DNA of 64,000 nt, from assembly GCA_018398585.1 (NCBI GenBank), contig JAGTTD010000010.1, forward strand, positions 33,210,638 through 33,274,637, read 5' to 3'. A program made the position numbers and the translations under genes. The notes beneath the pieces are model-generated. The model worked only from the letters and a program-made list of their open reading frames with translations. It did no database searches and was not told the origin of the DNA. This document shows positions 42,220-53,329 of this stretch, piece after piece. Source of the DNA: Simmondsia chinensis. Its lineage: Eukaryota; Streptophyta; Magnoliopsida; Caryophyllales; Simmondsiaceae. Position 1 is the first letter of the stretch; every line of letters starts with the position of its first letter.

Positions 42220-42620
42220 GGATAAATTGTATATTAGTACCTTGAGGCATGATGTATTAATTTTTTAATCCACAAACTTTATGAAATAATTTTTTAATAT
42301 AAAAATTTATATGTATTTAATAAATTAGTCTATCGTCTCGAAGGTCGGTTCAGTAATAGAAAAAATTTTCTAACTGGCTAGTGCATTCATAATGATGTAA
42401 AAGGAGGTAAAACATGTCGTTATTTGTTAGTATTATCACATATTCTTCGCATCTCACACACTAATTGCAATATTGTAACACTTCCAATAGAAATGAGTTA
42501 AATAAAAGACATATTTTACACCCTTACAAACTATAATTTAGACTATTTTATTATTTCAGAAAATTTATGAACTAAATAATAAATACATTGAATCTCAAGG
42601 TACTAATATACAATTTACCC
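42220..42620. mobile_element. MULE-type MITE in the P450 upstream region
   Basis: The inverted ends (first 20 bases GGATAAATTGTATATTAGTA against GGGTAAATTGTATATTAGTA) agree at 26 of 27 positions, and a perfect 9-bp duplication AAAAATATA lies at 42211-42219 and 42621-42629. A 9-bp duplication with long inverted ends indicates a Mutator-like origin. 401 bp, noncoding, about 0.7 kb upstream of the P450 start codon. Confidence 0.85.
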
Positions 42621-42709
42621 AAAAATATACGTTAAAAGGATTAGGAAGTTTTGTATTATTTTTACAAACATCTGGTTACTAAAATATGAATAACTCCAAC
42701 ATTATCTAG

Positions 42710-43210
42710 GCTTTGTTTGGTACACCGGAAATAGATGCAGGAAGTTGCAATTAATGGAAAGTGCGGATTTTAACTCTTGTTTGATATGCAAATAGTAGGC
42801 AGAATGTTGAAAATGAAAATTGCTAAGCAATTTTCAATTGTTTCAAAACACGAGAAGTAACTTACTAAACCCCCTGGATAAATTCTACTTCCTTAATAAC
42901 TTTTAGGTCTTGTTTGGTATGCATGAAATAAACACAGAAAGTAGAAATTCATGAAAAGTACAAATTTAGGCTCTTTTATTTGGTTGGCAGGAAGTAGGCG
43001 GAATGCAGAAAGTAACTTACCTAGCCTCCTTTAGGTGGGTTCTATTTTCTTCGTTTTTAACTAACCTTTATAAGGAAGTTTTATTTCTCATCATAACGAC
43101 CAAACGTTTATTTTACCTACTTCCCAAAAAGTTGGCAAAGGAATTAAATTCCCAGAAATTATAACTTCCCGTAGGAATTTAATTCATATGGTAACAAGAC
43201 GAGGCCCTAA
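42710..43210. repeat. Dispersed repeat with internal duplication
   Basis: TTTGTTTGGTACACCGGAAATAG...GGAAGTTG and, further on, CTTGTTTGGTATGCATGAAATAAACAC repeat the same theme, with the inverse near 43120-43200. The same phrases occur at 22610-22960. Probably an old MITE. Confidence 0.35.
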
Positions 43211-43523
43211 ATTTTTGGTTTTAATTTTGATTTTTATCTTTTATATATTTATTATAATATTATTATCAAGACAAAAATATTAATATTAGAGCAATTTTTT
43301 CTAAAATTTTAAAATTACTATACACTTAAAACTACAACATTGCTACGATGATAACAAATTTTGCAAAGAAATAATAACACCCTTCATCTAGTGGTACAAT
43401 GTTTTGTTTATATTTACTAAAGTGAACTCTATATTAATACCTTAAGTTTTATTTTTATTTTTTTAGTCCCCAAAAAATAATATCTTAATATAAAATTATA
43501 TGTATTTAATAGAATAACTTAAA

Positions 43524-43631
43524 CGGTTTGTTGCGTTGTTTTGTTGTAGCTTTGTGGATTTGCAGCGTTTGTATGTTCCATTTTGTATTTATATATATAT
43601 CAGCTTATTTGCTGTTTGGCCAAAAAAAAAT
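43524..43631 (+). mobile_element. 108-bp L1-type LINE 3'-end insertion
   Basis: TAATAGAATAACTTAAA (43507-43523) and TAATAGAATAACTCAAA (43632-43648) form a 17-bp duplication with one mismatch. The insert is T/G-rich (GTTTGTTGCGTTGTTTTG) and ends in A9. It interrupts a repeat related to the MULE-type MITE at 42220. Confidence 0.75.
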
Positions 43632-43934
43632 TAATAGAATAACTCAAATTGCGAGCTGTAAAATATGTCTCTCATCCAACTTTTTATTATTAGCAATGTC
43701 ACGACGATACGATTGATATGTAGAATCAGAGGAATACTAAGGAAATGGGGGGTTTGATGGCGAATAAGGACAAGTTTTATAGTCTTTTACATCTAAATTT
43801 GTAAGATTGTATTCAATATATTTAACTTTTGGATTAAAAAGTTATTTTATAAAGCTTAATAACTAAAAAATTAACATATCAAACTTTAGGTTACTAACAT
43901 ATAATTCACGATATGTACTAATGCTTTCTTTTTT

Positions 43935-45565
43935 AGACTGACGACAAACGAGAGGCTTGTTTTATGTGGTTAGATTACAGTGTCAATTGACTTCTCTGAG
44001 CATTATGTGTTTTAGAAGCCAAAAAGAGTTAGCTCCAAACCGGTAGTTCAAGAAACGAGTAAGGATACTCTAGACCGTTATCCATTTAGAATTGTGAGTA
44101 CCTTCTGAGGTTTCTCCAACTGATGGCTCCATATATTCGCTGATATTTACAAATGATTTCCCAAGGAAGGTTTGGGTCTATCTCCTAAAGCAGAAAAATG
44201 AAATGCATGACACTTTCAAGAAACAGAAAATTTTATTTCATAAACAAATGACAAGACATATTGAACGGTTGAGACTTTGAATATGTTGAGGGTGACTTTA
44301 CTAATTTTTTGGAGAATTACGACATTATCAAACACTAGACTTTCTTAGGGAGGCCAAACAACCTTACTAGATAAGGTTTGTTGTATGCTCTCAAATGCAA
44401 TGAATCACTCGCCTAACACATCTTTAGTTGAAGACTCTATATCGGGTATGATACGAATTATTTTTATTTAAGAATTTTCGGTTGTCTTGCATACATATAT
44501 GTGAATGATGGATATTTTAGCATAGAGTCAAGAAGTGCATCTTTCCTGACTATACTTATGGTGTAAAAGGATTTCATTTGCGGTATCCTAAGTTCCATAC
44601 ATTTCTTACTAGTAGAGATATGATATTAGCTGAATCAGCTCCTGATCCAGAAAGGAGTCCTCTATTCCAAATGATTCAACTTAAGTGCAAATTCCAGAGA
44701 AAGTTCAGTTACAATTGGATAGTACAGCTCCTCAGTAGACTCATCCTACAAATAGTATACAGTCATCTTTATCTCATGTTTTTGAAAGAAATGAAGAAGA
44801 TGAGACTAAATAGAAGGTGCAACAATATACTTTTGCTAGAGGAAGGCAAAGCAAGGAAGAGAAACCTCCACAGAGAAATTGGTACGAGGAAATAGTCGCT
44901 TATGTTTTTATTGCGGCTGAGATAGAGAGTGAGCTATCCACTTATTCAAAGGCAATGCTTAGAGCTATGATTTAGGAATATGATCGATGGCTATGCAGGA
45001 AGAGATGAAATCTTTACATAAGAATCGAACTTGAGAACTTCTACAACCTCTGGCAACGAAGAAGATTGTTAGGTGCAAATACATCTTCAAAAAAAAAGGT
45101 ATACCAAGTGTCAAAGATGGTATACGGCCCGACCGGTGCCCAAAGGTTACAATCCTGTATGAGGAGTAGATTTTAATAATAATTTTCACCTGTTATAAGG
45201 CATAGTAGTATTCAAGTATTACATATATGAAAATTGCATTATCATATAATGAACTGAAGGAGAGTATCTACTACATTTATGTTTTGTTAAGAAAATCATG
45301 TGTATCTTAGGAGAAGTCTCTTTACCGTCTAAGCAGTCATCTAGACAATGGTATAAAAGGTTTTATCAGTTCATGATCGGGCTCTCAACGAGGCAATATG
45401 ATAGTTGGGTCTACTATAGACAATGTAGCTAGTAGAGGTTCATTCATCTATCTTTTACTGTATGTCGATGATATGATGATTATGACTAACGATGTGTTTG
45501 AAATTAAGAACTTGAAAGCTCTTTTCAAATGTGAATTCAGAATAAAAAATTTGGCAGCTCCATAG
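43935..45565 (+). pseudogene. Copia pol relic
   Basis: Read across frames with many stops: a GAG-pre-integrase end (CEHYVF, KPKRVSS), integrase text (VCCMLSNAMNHSPNTS, YVNDGYFSIESRSASF), the start of reverse transcriptase (YDRWLCRK, LLGANTSSKKK for the conserved VRCKWIFKKK) and its core (KSLYRLSKQSSRQWYKRF, then LYVDDMMIMTND at about 45460). Order and motifs are Copia. No LTRs recognised nearby. The open frame 44578-44895 is only a fragment of this relic. Confidence 0.7.
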
Positions 45566-45852
45566 CTTGCACTTGGATAGGGCTTCGATCTTGCACAACA
45601 AAAGAGACACTAATTAGGTAGTCGACTTTCTTGCTAAAATTGCAATAAACCGACCTTTATTTTCTAATTTTTACACGTAACACAAATACGAACACAATGT
45701 CTATGTTATGGTTGACTCAACAGGGAGGACCCCACAAAAGGGCACCTTCGCCTTAAATATTGTCTCAATACTCCCAAGACATCATGGCCCCTCTTGTTAT
45801 TTTATGGACCCTACCCCAATCCTCTACTTATTTGTGTAAGAAAATATTTTTA

Positions 45853-46389
45853 GGATTATTTATATTTTAGTACCTGTTATTTATAAAAATAATAAATTTG
45901 ACTTTGTCCTTTTTAAATCAGTAAAAAAATTCTTAAATTTTGGTCGTATTAATAAAAAAATTGCTAATTTTTTGTCGTATTTATAAAATGTCCACTCTCT
46001 GGTGTGATAACTTCACTTTTTATCGATAGAGCAGAATTGGCAATTGCTTTCTTATTAATACTGCAGTAAAATGACAAAAATACCTTTTAATAACTATATG
46101 TTGAAGCAAATTAAACGAAAATAGATAATTTCTACATAGTACAAGATCTCGAATTTTGTGCCAATAATATAAGCCGAAGAGTATTAAAGGACACTTTTGT
46201 CATTTTAGTATAGCAATAATAAAAAAAGCAGTTGTCATGTCAGCTATGTTGATGAAAAATGACGTCATCAGACTGGAGATGGTTCTTTTTATTAATACGA
46301 CAAAATTTTATGGGCCTTTTTTATTAATTCAAAAGGTCAAAATTATTTTTATTATTTTCAAAAACGTCGTACTAAAATATAAACAACCC
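45853..46389. mobile_element. Fold-back MITE (TTTTAGTACC family)
   Basis: GGATTATTTATATTTTAGTA at the left, GTACTAAAATATAAACAACCC at the right, with inverted interiors and AAAATGACGTCATCAG near 46256. Flanks agree at six of nine bases only. Confidence 0.7.
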
Positions 46390-46682
46390 AAAGTTTTCTC
46401 CATATATAATATATAATTTAAATGAATAATACATAATATATATAGCTTTATATATATATATATGATCTATTAACCTTTTGTCACATTTATTACATGCTAA
46501 ATTGGACACTTGTTACAAATGCTTGTAATACAAACTTATTTAGAATAGGATAAATATCTGACACAATCTTTAAATTTTTAATTTTATCAATAATATCTTT
46601 AAATTATTAGCCAAAATCAACGTGACATTGAACTTCTAATTACACATTCACGAATTATTAATTAAAGCACAATATAATTACT

Positions 46683-46932
46683 CTAGGAACATACCCAATG
46701 CCTCAAGGGCTCCCGCCTACGCAGGGTCGGGGGGGGGGGGGGGGGGGGATGGATGTACGTAGCCTTCCCCCTTCAGGGTGTTAACCTGAAGAGAGGCTGT
46801 TTTCCAGTGCCCCCAACCTGAGGGTGAGGACTTCTCAGGAGGTCACCCATCCTGGTACTACTCTCGCCCAAGCACGCTTAACTTCGGAGTTCTAATGAGA
46901 TCCGGTGTCAGCGTGTTGGTGCCCTCTTTGGT
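46683..46932 (-). mobile_element. 5S-rRNA-headed SINE with best-preserved promoter (subfamily 2)
   Basis: The perfect 16-bp duplication GCACAATATAATTACT bounds it (46667-46682 and 46933-46948). On the minus strand the head reads GAGGGCACCAACACGCTGAC, ACCGGATCTC, GAACTCCGAAGTTAAGCGTG and CTTGGGCGAGAGTAGTACC, then AGGATGGGTGACCTCCTGAG. Box A (46866-46884) and box C (46831-46852) look like intact plant 5S promoter parts. The end of 5S is shortened (CCTCACCCTCAGG), and the tail follows with a 19-base G run (46730-46748). Confidence 0.9.
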
Positions 46933-47174
46933 GCACAATATAATTACTGTAATTTCTAATTTTATCAAAAACATCGGTCAACTATTAAAGACATTTTATA
47001 CTATTAAGAACAGTTTAAGTAAAACAATTTAATCAGATAGCTAATTTATAAATGCCATATAGTGATAGAAAATTATTAAATTATTACTAAAAGTGATATC
47101 AAATTATTTATTTTTTAAGAATTAAATATTTTTATGATTCTATTACATACATAAATTAATTTTTTTAGTACTTA

Positions 47175-47365
47175 CAAGGGTCTTGCCTCAGTGGTAGGAA
47201 GTAAGTGAGGAGATAAAGTGTTGTTTTAAGCTAAAAGATTTGAAGCTTAATTCCCCCTTTGAACCTCTCCCTGAGGAATCCCTAACTTAATTGGCTCCTA
47301 TGGTGTGTTGGTCGATGCATGGGTCGGAGTTTACCGAGTAACTGGGTTCCTCAATGGCCAAAAAA

Positions 47366-47384
<19 letters not shown>
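47175..47384 (+). mobile_element. tRNA-derived-type SINE with poly(A) tail, second family
   Basis: A box A-like TTGCCTCAGTGG near the start, a weak box B-like AGATTTGAAGC, the body CCTTTGAACCTCTCCCTGAGG, TGGTGTGTTGGTCGATGC and a long A run ending in an AT microsatellite. A 5'-truncated relative lies at 55523-55612. The duplication was not resolved. Confidence 0.6.
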
Positions 47385-47399
<15 letters not shown>

Positions 47400-47846
47400 T
47401 ATACACACATTCACTGTATAAAATTAATTAAAATAGGTAAGATATGAATAAACTTTAATAGACTTCACAAAACTAATTTTTATTTTTAGTTTTATAATTA
47501 ATTTTTTTAATTATACATGCAAGGCATTTTTTTAATTTAATTTGAACAAATTTTTTATTATATGTTTTTTTTTGATAAATAGAGAGGACTCTCAGTATTT
47601 TTTTTAATTATACATGTATAATTTTGTATTATATGTGTTGGGCATTTTTAAAAAAAAATTAAATTGTATATAATGCATTTAATTTCAATTTAAATTTGAA
47701 GTTTCTGTTCATATGATATAAAAAACTATTGAGTGGCCACAAGGGGACAAATATTTTCAATCATTTTATTTTGTATTTTACCCTCCAATCTTAGGATTAT
47801 GATTGAAATGTACATACATACAAGTTGCCTATAATTTAAAAAAAAA

Positions 47847-48232
47847 AATTTATATGAAAAGTCTCTATTTTTCTCTTTACGTGAATTTAGTTCTGATACT
47901 TTTAGTTGTGTAAATTTAGTCTCGTATGCTTATATTGTGTCATTTAGTCATATGATGAAAATTTTAGTTAAGTTAACCACATAATTTTAAATGGATGTCA
48001 TGTAAAATGTAAATAACCAACATAAATTCAGTCGTTGACTTAATTTAAACTCATCTATTACCCGAGCATTAAAAATTTTATCACCAGCATAATATATGTC
48101 AATTTTACTTAATGACTTAATTGACACAAAGTAAATAGTACAGAAATTAAATTAACACAATTAAAAGTAGAAGGACTAAATTAACACACAGAGCAAAGTA
48201 CAAATACCTTTCGTATAAATAGCTTCAAAAAA
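47847..48232. mobile_element. TTTAGTCC-type MITE
   Basis: GTGAATTTAGTTCTGATAC and TAGTCTCGTATGC at the left are inverted at the right (AGGACTAAATTAACACACAG, GCAAAGTACAAATACC). Noncoding. Confidence 0.55.
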
Positions 48233-48249
48233 ATTAACTTAGATATTTG

Positions 48250-49932
48250 TTTGCAATCTTCGTTTGTTTTTAATTAAGTATGGAGCTTCGTCCCCTAATA
48301 AATAGGAGATTTAAGCCTGGGTAGCGACCAGAGTTGATGGAATATAAGCTTTGGAATATATATTTTTTCATAAACTAATAACTTTAGGCCTTTGATAATT
48401 AAACGGCGAGAGACATACAGTGAGTAATTTGGTTCCCATATGCAGTCAAATGACAGGTACATAGAAGTTGTCAGAGCTCTTATGCTGCTGAAAATCCGAT
48501 AGTGAAGAGCGAGAGGTCCAAGTACACATCATATCACGCGTATCTCTAGTGTGGATGACCATCCTAGGCAAAATGAATACCAAACGACATTTGTGAAATT
48601 TGGGTTTTATTCTTCGACAACATAATCGGTGTGCCTTTCCGGTTTCCTTCGAGAGATACCTTTTTTTTATGGCGAGCTTTTCCTAAATATCGAGAAAAAA
48701 GATAAGTGGTGCCCTTTTTGTGAGGTGTAGCGGAAAGTGTTGATCATCTATTATTGGGGCGCCGTGGTGTTTATGGAGTAATTGCTTGAATTGGTGAGAT
48801 CTGTAATGGATTGCCCCAAGTACTATCAAGAAACTCTATAATCAGTGGCTTTCACGCCATGATAAAGACAAATTTCAGAAAACGGCATAGATGGCCATGT
48901 TTTGTGGTGATTCGGGTAATTTGGACTAATAGGTATAAAAATTGTGTTCAAAGAGGGGCAATGTAATGAGACTAATATAACTTGATGCATCAAATTGTGT
49001 TTCGGTTTCTGGATAAAAATTTGGTGTAACTCAATCCGTTACTCACTTGATGAAATAGCTCAAAACAATGGATATAATAGGAGTAGGTTGGTCCGAGACC
49101 CCCGGCTTAGGGGTTTTCGGTTCCTCAGGTGACTTTTATCGATTGTATTTCTTTTATCGATTCCTCAGGTGACCTTTATCGATTGCCATGTGAAATCGTA
49201 TGAGTACTCGCTGCTAGTACAATATCGAATGTTATCCTTGAGCGATATTTTAAAAATGGTTTGGATTTTTCGAAAACGACCATAAACAAACTTACAAAAA
49301 ACGAAAACGTAAAACGGGAAAGTGCCTGCAGAAATGAATCAACTTTGTTTGCAACAACTTACGTACAATCATTCTTTTTAGTTTGCTTTTTCTTTTTTAA
49401 GCATTTATTTATTTTTTTCGTGAACTTACATAAAATATCATACATTAAAAAAAAAGCTGCATGTACTTAAAATATGTCAGCTAATATTACTGTTCATATT
49501 ACATATTATAAAATAGGTATTTAATTTTTATTAATTGAGGCCACATCGTGACTTCTATTTTTGTGAAATTTCTCTCTTTTTACTATTTAATTTCTTGGTC
49601 TTTTTTCCCAAGATAGACGTTAAAGTCGATCACCTAAATAGGCTATCGATTTTATTTTGCATCGTGTCTCTTCTTTATGAGATTGTATGGCTGTTATTGA
49701 GGACATTGCTATTATGTCCTCCTCTCGCTCTTTTGATGCTTTCTTGTTTCGTTGGACGCCTAGATCTTGTAATAGGATAGCCCACTTTGTTGCTTCTCGT
49801 CATTTTGACGGTCGATGTTAGCATAGCTGGTGGGAGATGTGCCCTCCCGTGCTTGTTTTCCTTGTTAACAATGATTTTTTAGCGATGTAGTTCTTGCCTG
49901 CGGGCCTCTTTATGTTTAAAAAAAAAAAAAAA
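48250..49932 (+). pseudogene. Decayed L1-type LINE ORF2 3' part
   Basis: Around 48640-48970 translated pieces read AESVDHLLLGRRGVYGVI and HRWPCFVVIRVIWTNRYKN, the zf-RVT segment. Around 49720-49820 one reads FDAFLFRWTPRSCNRIAHFV, the end of the RNase H-like domain. A 3'UTR and poly(A) (about 49920-49932) follow. Many stops and frameshifts. Confidence 0.6.
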
Positions 49933-49949
49933 GCAATCATCAAATGTGG

Positions 49950-50155
49950 CTTAGCAGCAGCAACAGCAGCAGCAAATCTAGTGTTGTAAGGATTTCCGTC
50001 AAAGTAGAGTCTGCGGGGAGGGGGGGTAGATGTACCTATAGTCTTACGCCTTCAGGGTGTTATCCTAGAGGAAGGTTGTGTCAGAACGCCCTCAATCTAA
50101 AAAATAAAAAGGAAACAAAGCAACAATAAAGTATGCTAACAACAAGCAACAATAG
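49950..50155 (-). mobile_element. RTE LINE tail fragment with CAG-type tail
   Basis: The plus strand starts with AGCAGCAGCAACAGCAGCAGC where other copies have (CAA)n, then TAGTGTTGTAAGG, GGTAGATGTACCTATAG, TTCAGGGTGTTATCC and RTE 3'UTR (AACAATAAAGTATGC). The trinucleotide tail has changed from TTG to TGC-type. Confidence 0.6.
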
Positions 50156-50199
50156 CAAATATGTAAGTCTAAGGTGCTATGAACTAGTTTCATTGTGCT

Positions 50200-50492
50200 T
50201 GTTAGAGTATAAAACTATTCTTGGACCTTCACCCATCAGCTTAAACTTTTGGGATAGTAGGTTCCTTGATATGGTATTAGAACTTTATTGACTAAGAGGT
50301 CACGAGTTCGAATTTCAGCAGCCTTCACTTTCAATATTAACACAATTTAAGCATAGGGTATGAGGAGGGTCTGTGCACTATCCACGCTTCAAACCCAATT
50401 GGTATTCGCGTGAGAGGGCATGTTAGAGTATAAAACCATTCCTGGACCTTCATCCATTAGCTTAAGCTTTTGGGATAGTTAATTCTTTGACA
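50200..50492 (+). mobile_element. TRIM retrotransposon copy 2, with perfect TSD
   Basis: LTRs of 72 bp (50200-50271 and 50421-50492) start TGTTAGAGTATAAAAC; the right one ends in CA. GTGCT flanks both ends. The primer-binding site is TGGTATTAGAAC (50272-50283), two changes from initiator tRNA-Met complement, and GTGAGAGGG is the polypurine tract. The interior contains GGTCACGAGTTCGAATTTC, which looks like a tRNA box B region. Same family as 5601-5889. Confidence 0.88.
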
Positions 50493-51299
50493 GTGCTCCT
50501 CTATCTTAAACCCGTATGTCAATTACACGTTAGCTCTCTCCGCGGTTATCTCCTCATTTAGGCTTAGATAGGTGTGCCAAGTTTGTACTGAAAATTATCT
50601 CTTTAATTATTGTAAAAGAAAATGATATAAGTTAACCAAATAATAAATTATAACTTTTATTTTAACGACCAATATTGGTCCATGTGTAACTTCATATTTT
50701 ATTATCTAATATTAATAAATATACATTATTCTATGGATTACATCATTACCATTGTAAGTTTTTGTACTAAGCAGTTAAAAAAAAACCTTAGCTTTTGTCA
50801 CAATGCTTTTTACGCATGTTGTGTTAACTATTTTTAAAACGTTTTCAAATAAATTTGCTATTGAGAATCGTTTTCTTTTAATTATAAAAAATTTAAGAAG
50901 AAAAATAATCTTAATACGGTTAAAGATTATCGTTGACAATATGAAAACAGGTATTTTGTAGCCAGAAGCAGATAATTTGGAGTGTAATTTATATTATATT
51001 GGCCATTGTTATGAGAAGGATTGACTGAAAAACTTGATCATACCACCTTTGAGCGATTTTTTGATAGAAGAAAAGAGCAATAACTAAAACACATATCAAA
51101 AGTTTAATAAACGCTAGAACTTATATGATTCAGTTCCAAAACTTATACCCCTCGTGGGAGGAGGCAAATTCGCTAAGTCATGTATGTGTCAGCATAGGAA
51201 ATTACTTACACTAAATTATCAAAATATCTCTAATTGTACGGTTACTATTTTCTTAATACATGCAAAATAAATATGTTATTTCCCTAAAACGTTAATAAG

Positions 51300-51895
51300 G
51301 TTATTTACGCCAAAAGCTTATATACTTTGCTTACTTTGTCAGTTCTAGGGTTCATTTATCATGCACTAATGCAACCGGATCCCATTAGAACTCCAAAGTT
51401 AAGCATGCTTGGGCAATATTAGTACCAAGATAGGTGATCTCCTGGGAAGTCCATGTGTTGCCGACCCTATAAGGTCGGGGGTCCTTAGAAACAGCCTCTC
51501 GGCAGGGTTATACCCTGAAGGGGTAAGGCTGCATACATCCACCCCTCTCAGACTCCGCTTATGCGGGAGTCCTTGAGACACTGGGTCTGCTGCTGCTGCT
51601 GCTTACTTTGTCAATTCAGTCTCTATGCAAGTTAAATTGTCTAAATTTCATCCTTGAGTAAAATTTAAGCTAAATTGGTGACGCAATTTTTAATGGTTCG
51701 ATAACTACTTGGTTTAAATTGGGTTAACATGTGTAGTAAGTTATTTGCAATCTAACATAATTGTGCTATTAAAGATTATATTATTAAAATATTCACAAGA
51801 CTGAATCAAAACAATTAAAAATATAAAAAATTAAACTGATATAATAAATAAAATATACCAACTTATTATATAACGTAGATAACTCAAAATAATAT
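51300..51895. mobile_element. TTTAGTCC-type MITE split by a 5S-SINE
   Basis: GTTATTTACGCCAAAAGC starts it; after the SINE it resumes TTTGTCAATTCAGTCTC and ends with inverted subterminal text and GTAGATAACTC. The SINE is therefore younger than this MITE. Confidence 0.55.
51346..51600 (+). mobile_element. 5S-rRNA-headed SINE, full-length copy (subfamily 1)
   Basis: A 17-bp duplication with one mismatch (GCTTACTTTGTCAGTTC at 51329-51345, GCTTACTTTGTCAATTC at 51601-51617). The head covers the whole 5S: AGGGTTCATTTATCATGCAC, TAATGCAACCGGATCCC, AAGTTAAGCATGCTTGGGCA, AGATAGGTGATCTCCTGGG and CATGTGTTGC. The tail reads TATAAGGTCGGGGGTCC, GAAACAGCCTCTCGG, AAGGCTGCATACATCCACCC, GCTTATGCGGGAG and CACTGGGTC, and ends in (TGC)n, not (TTG)n. 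Boxes A and C carry several changes. Confidence 0.9.
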
Positions 51896-52200
51896 TAGCT
51901 GTCTTTATGCAATGCCCATAAGGTGGGCATTGATGGTGGTAGTAGGGGATTCGGGGAACCTAAATTTGTGGCTTCTTTAACCTTTTCTGTATCATCTCTA
52001 TTTCTGTCTTAATTGATTCCGTTTATTGTCAACCCAAATTCAACCGACCCACCTCGTGTTATAGTAATTAGTTTTTGATAAGCAGAAGAGAGAGAATTTT
52101 CAAAGAGATATATAGAGTTATTCAAAGAAGAAATCAAAAAACAAAACAGGATCCTCAATCCTAAATTTTAACTGTGCATCATGGTCAAAGTCAAGTAATC

Positions 52201-52337
52201 TTTTTTAGACATGGGGCCTTCGAACACAGCCTCCATTTAGGATAACACCTTGAGGGAGCAAAGCTGCATATATGTCAACCTTTCTCCCGATCCCGCTCTT
52301 ACGGGAACCCTTGTGACGCTGAGATTGTTGTTGTTGA
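52201..52337 (+). mobile_element. RTE LINE tail insertion with TSD
   Basis: TCAAAGTCAAGTAATC (52185-52200) and TCAAAGCCAAGTAATC (52338-52353) bound GGGGCCTTCGAACACAGCC, AGCAAAGCTGCATATATG, CCGATCCCGCTCTTACGGG and TTGTTGTTG. 5'-truncated exactly at the start of the shared tail region. Confidence 0.78.
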
Positions 52338-52720
52338 TCAAAGCCAAGTAATCACATAGTAGATGCGATGCTCCAAATTTCGAACTGTAGGTAACTTGAT
52401 AACTAACTACGATTATCCATGCAGAATGCAGGTAGGAACCAAAACGATAATTTAGTAAATTGAAATAGTATTTTTTTCATGTTTAATATTTAATTCTCTA
52501 AATCTTAATCAAATCTAATCAAAACCTAACCCAAAAAAAAAAAAAAAAAAAAAATTAAAAAGACAAGAATCAATAATAGGCAAATCTTATCTTTATCTTG
52601 TATAGCCAACTAGCTAGCTAGCAACATTTACCTTTTTCTCATTCATTGTCATGAGTTGTGGAGCTGATATGCCTAGCATATGCTACCCTTGCAAAATAAT
52701 GCAATAATATAGATTCTTTC

Positions 52721-53032
52721 GGGTTATTTACTTCAATAATCTCTACACTTTGCTTATTATGTCAATATAGTCACTTTACTTTTACTTGTGTCAACTTACT
52801 CCCTTTACAGTTCATATTGTGTCAATTTAGCTCTTTGGTTAAATTCAAATTAGGTTGTTGACGTAATCTTTAATGATACAATCACGTTAAATGCAAGTAA
52901 CCCACCATGAATCCACCTATTGAATCAATTTAATCCAACTCATGGACAAACCATTAAATATTTTATTAACAACTCAACCTAAACTTTGCTCTAATGACTA
53001 AATTAATACAATATCAATGGTGTAAATAACCC
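52721..53032. mobile_element. TTTAGTCC-type MITE
   Basis: GGGTTATTTACTTCAATAATC at the left and GGTGTAAATAACCC at the right; GTGTCAATTTAGCTC phrases inside. The right arm is shortened. Confidence 0.55.
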
Positions 53033-53329
53033 TAAAATCTATAAAATATACTCAATTTATATATCTAATATGTATTATATGCACAAAAAAAATATTAGTT
53101 TGTAAAAACATAAGTTTATTTTATTTTTTATAAATTAGTAATTGATATCGTGTCATTAATTATATAAATTAGTTAAACAAAATAAATGCAGGCATGCATC
53201 ATTTTGCAACAATATAATGCCGAGACAACTATAGGATATGGTGTGTTAGAGGGGAAATTCTTTGCATTAATTCATACCAAGAGTTTGTAAGCATTTATTG
53301 CTTCCTATTGATATGAGTTCACTTATTGT

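Noticed and set aside
46683..46932. Cassandra TRIM (5S inside an LTR)
   Set aside because: No paired LTRs, no primer site or polypurine tract, 16-bp and not 5-bp duplications, and a TTG-type 3' tail.
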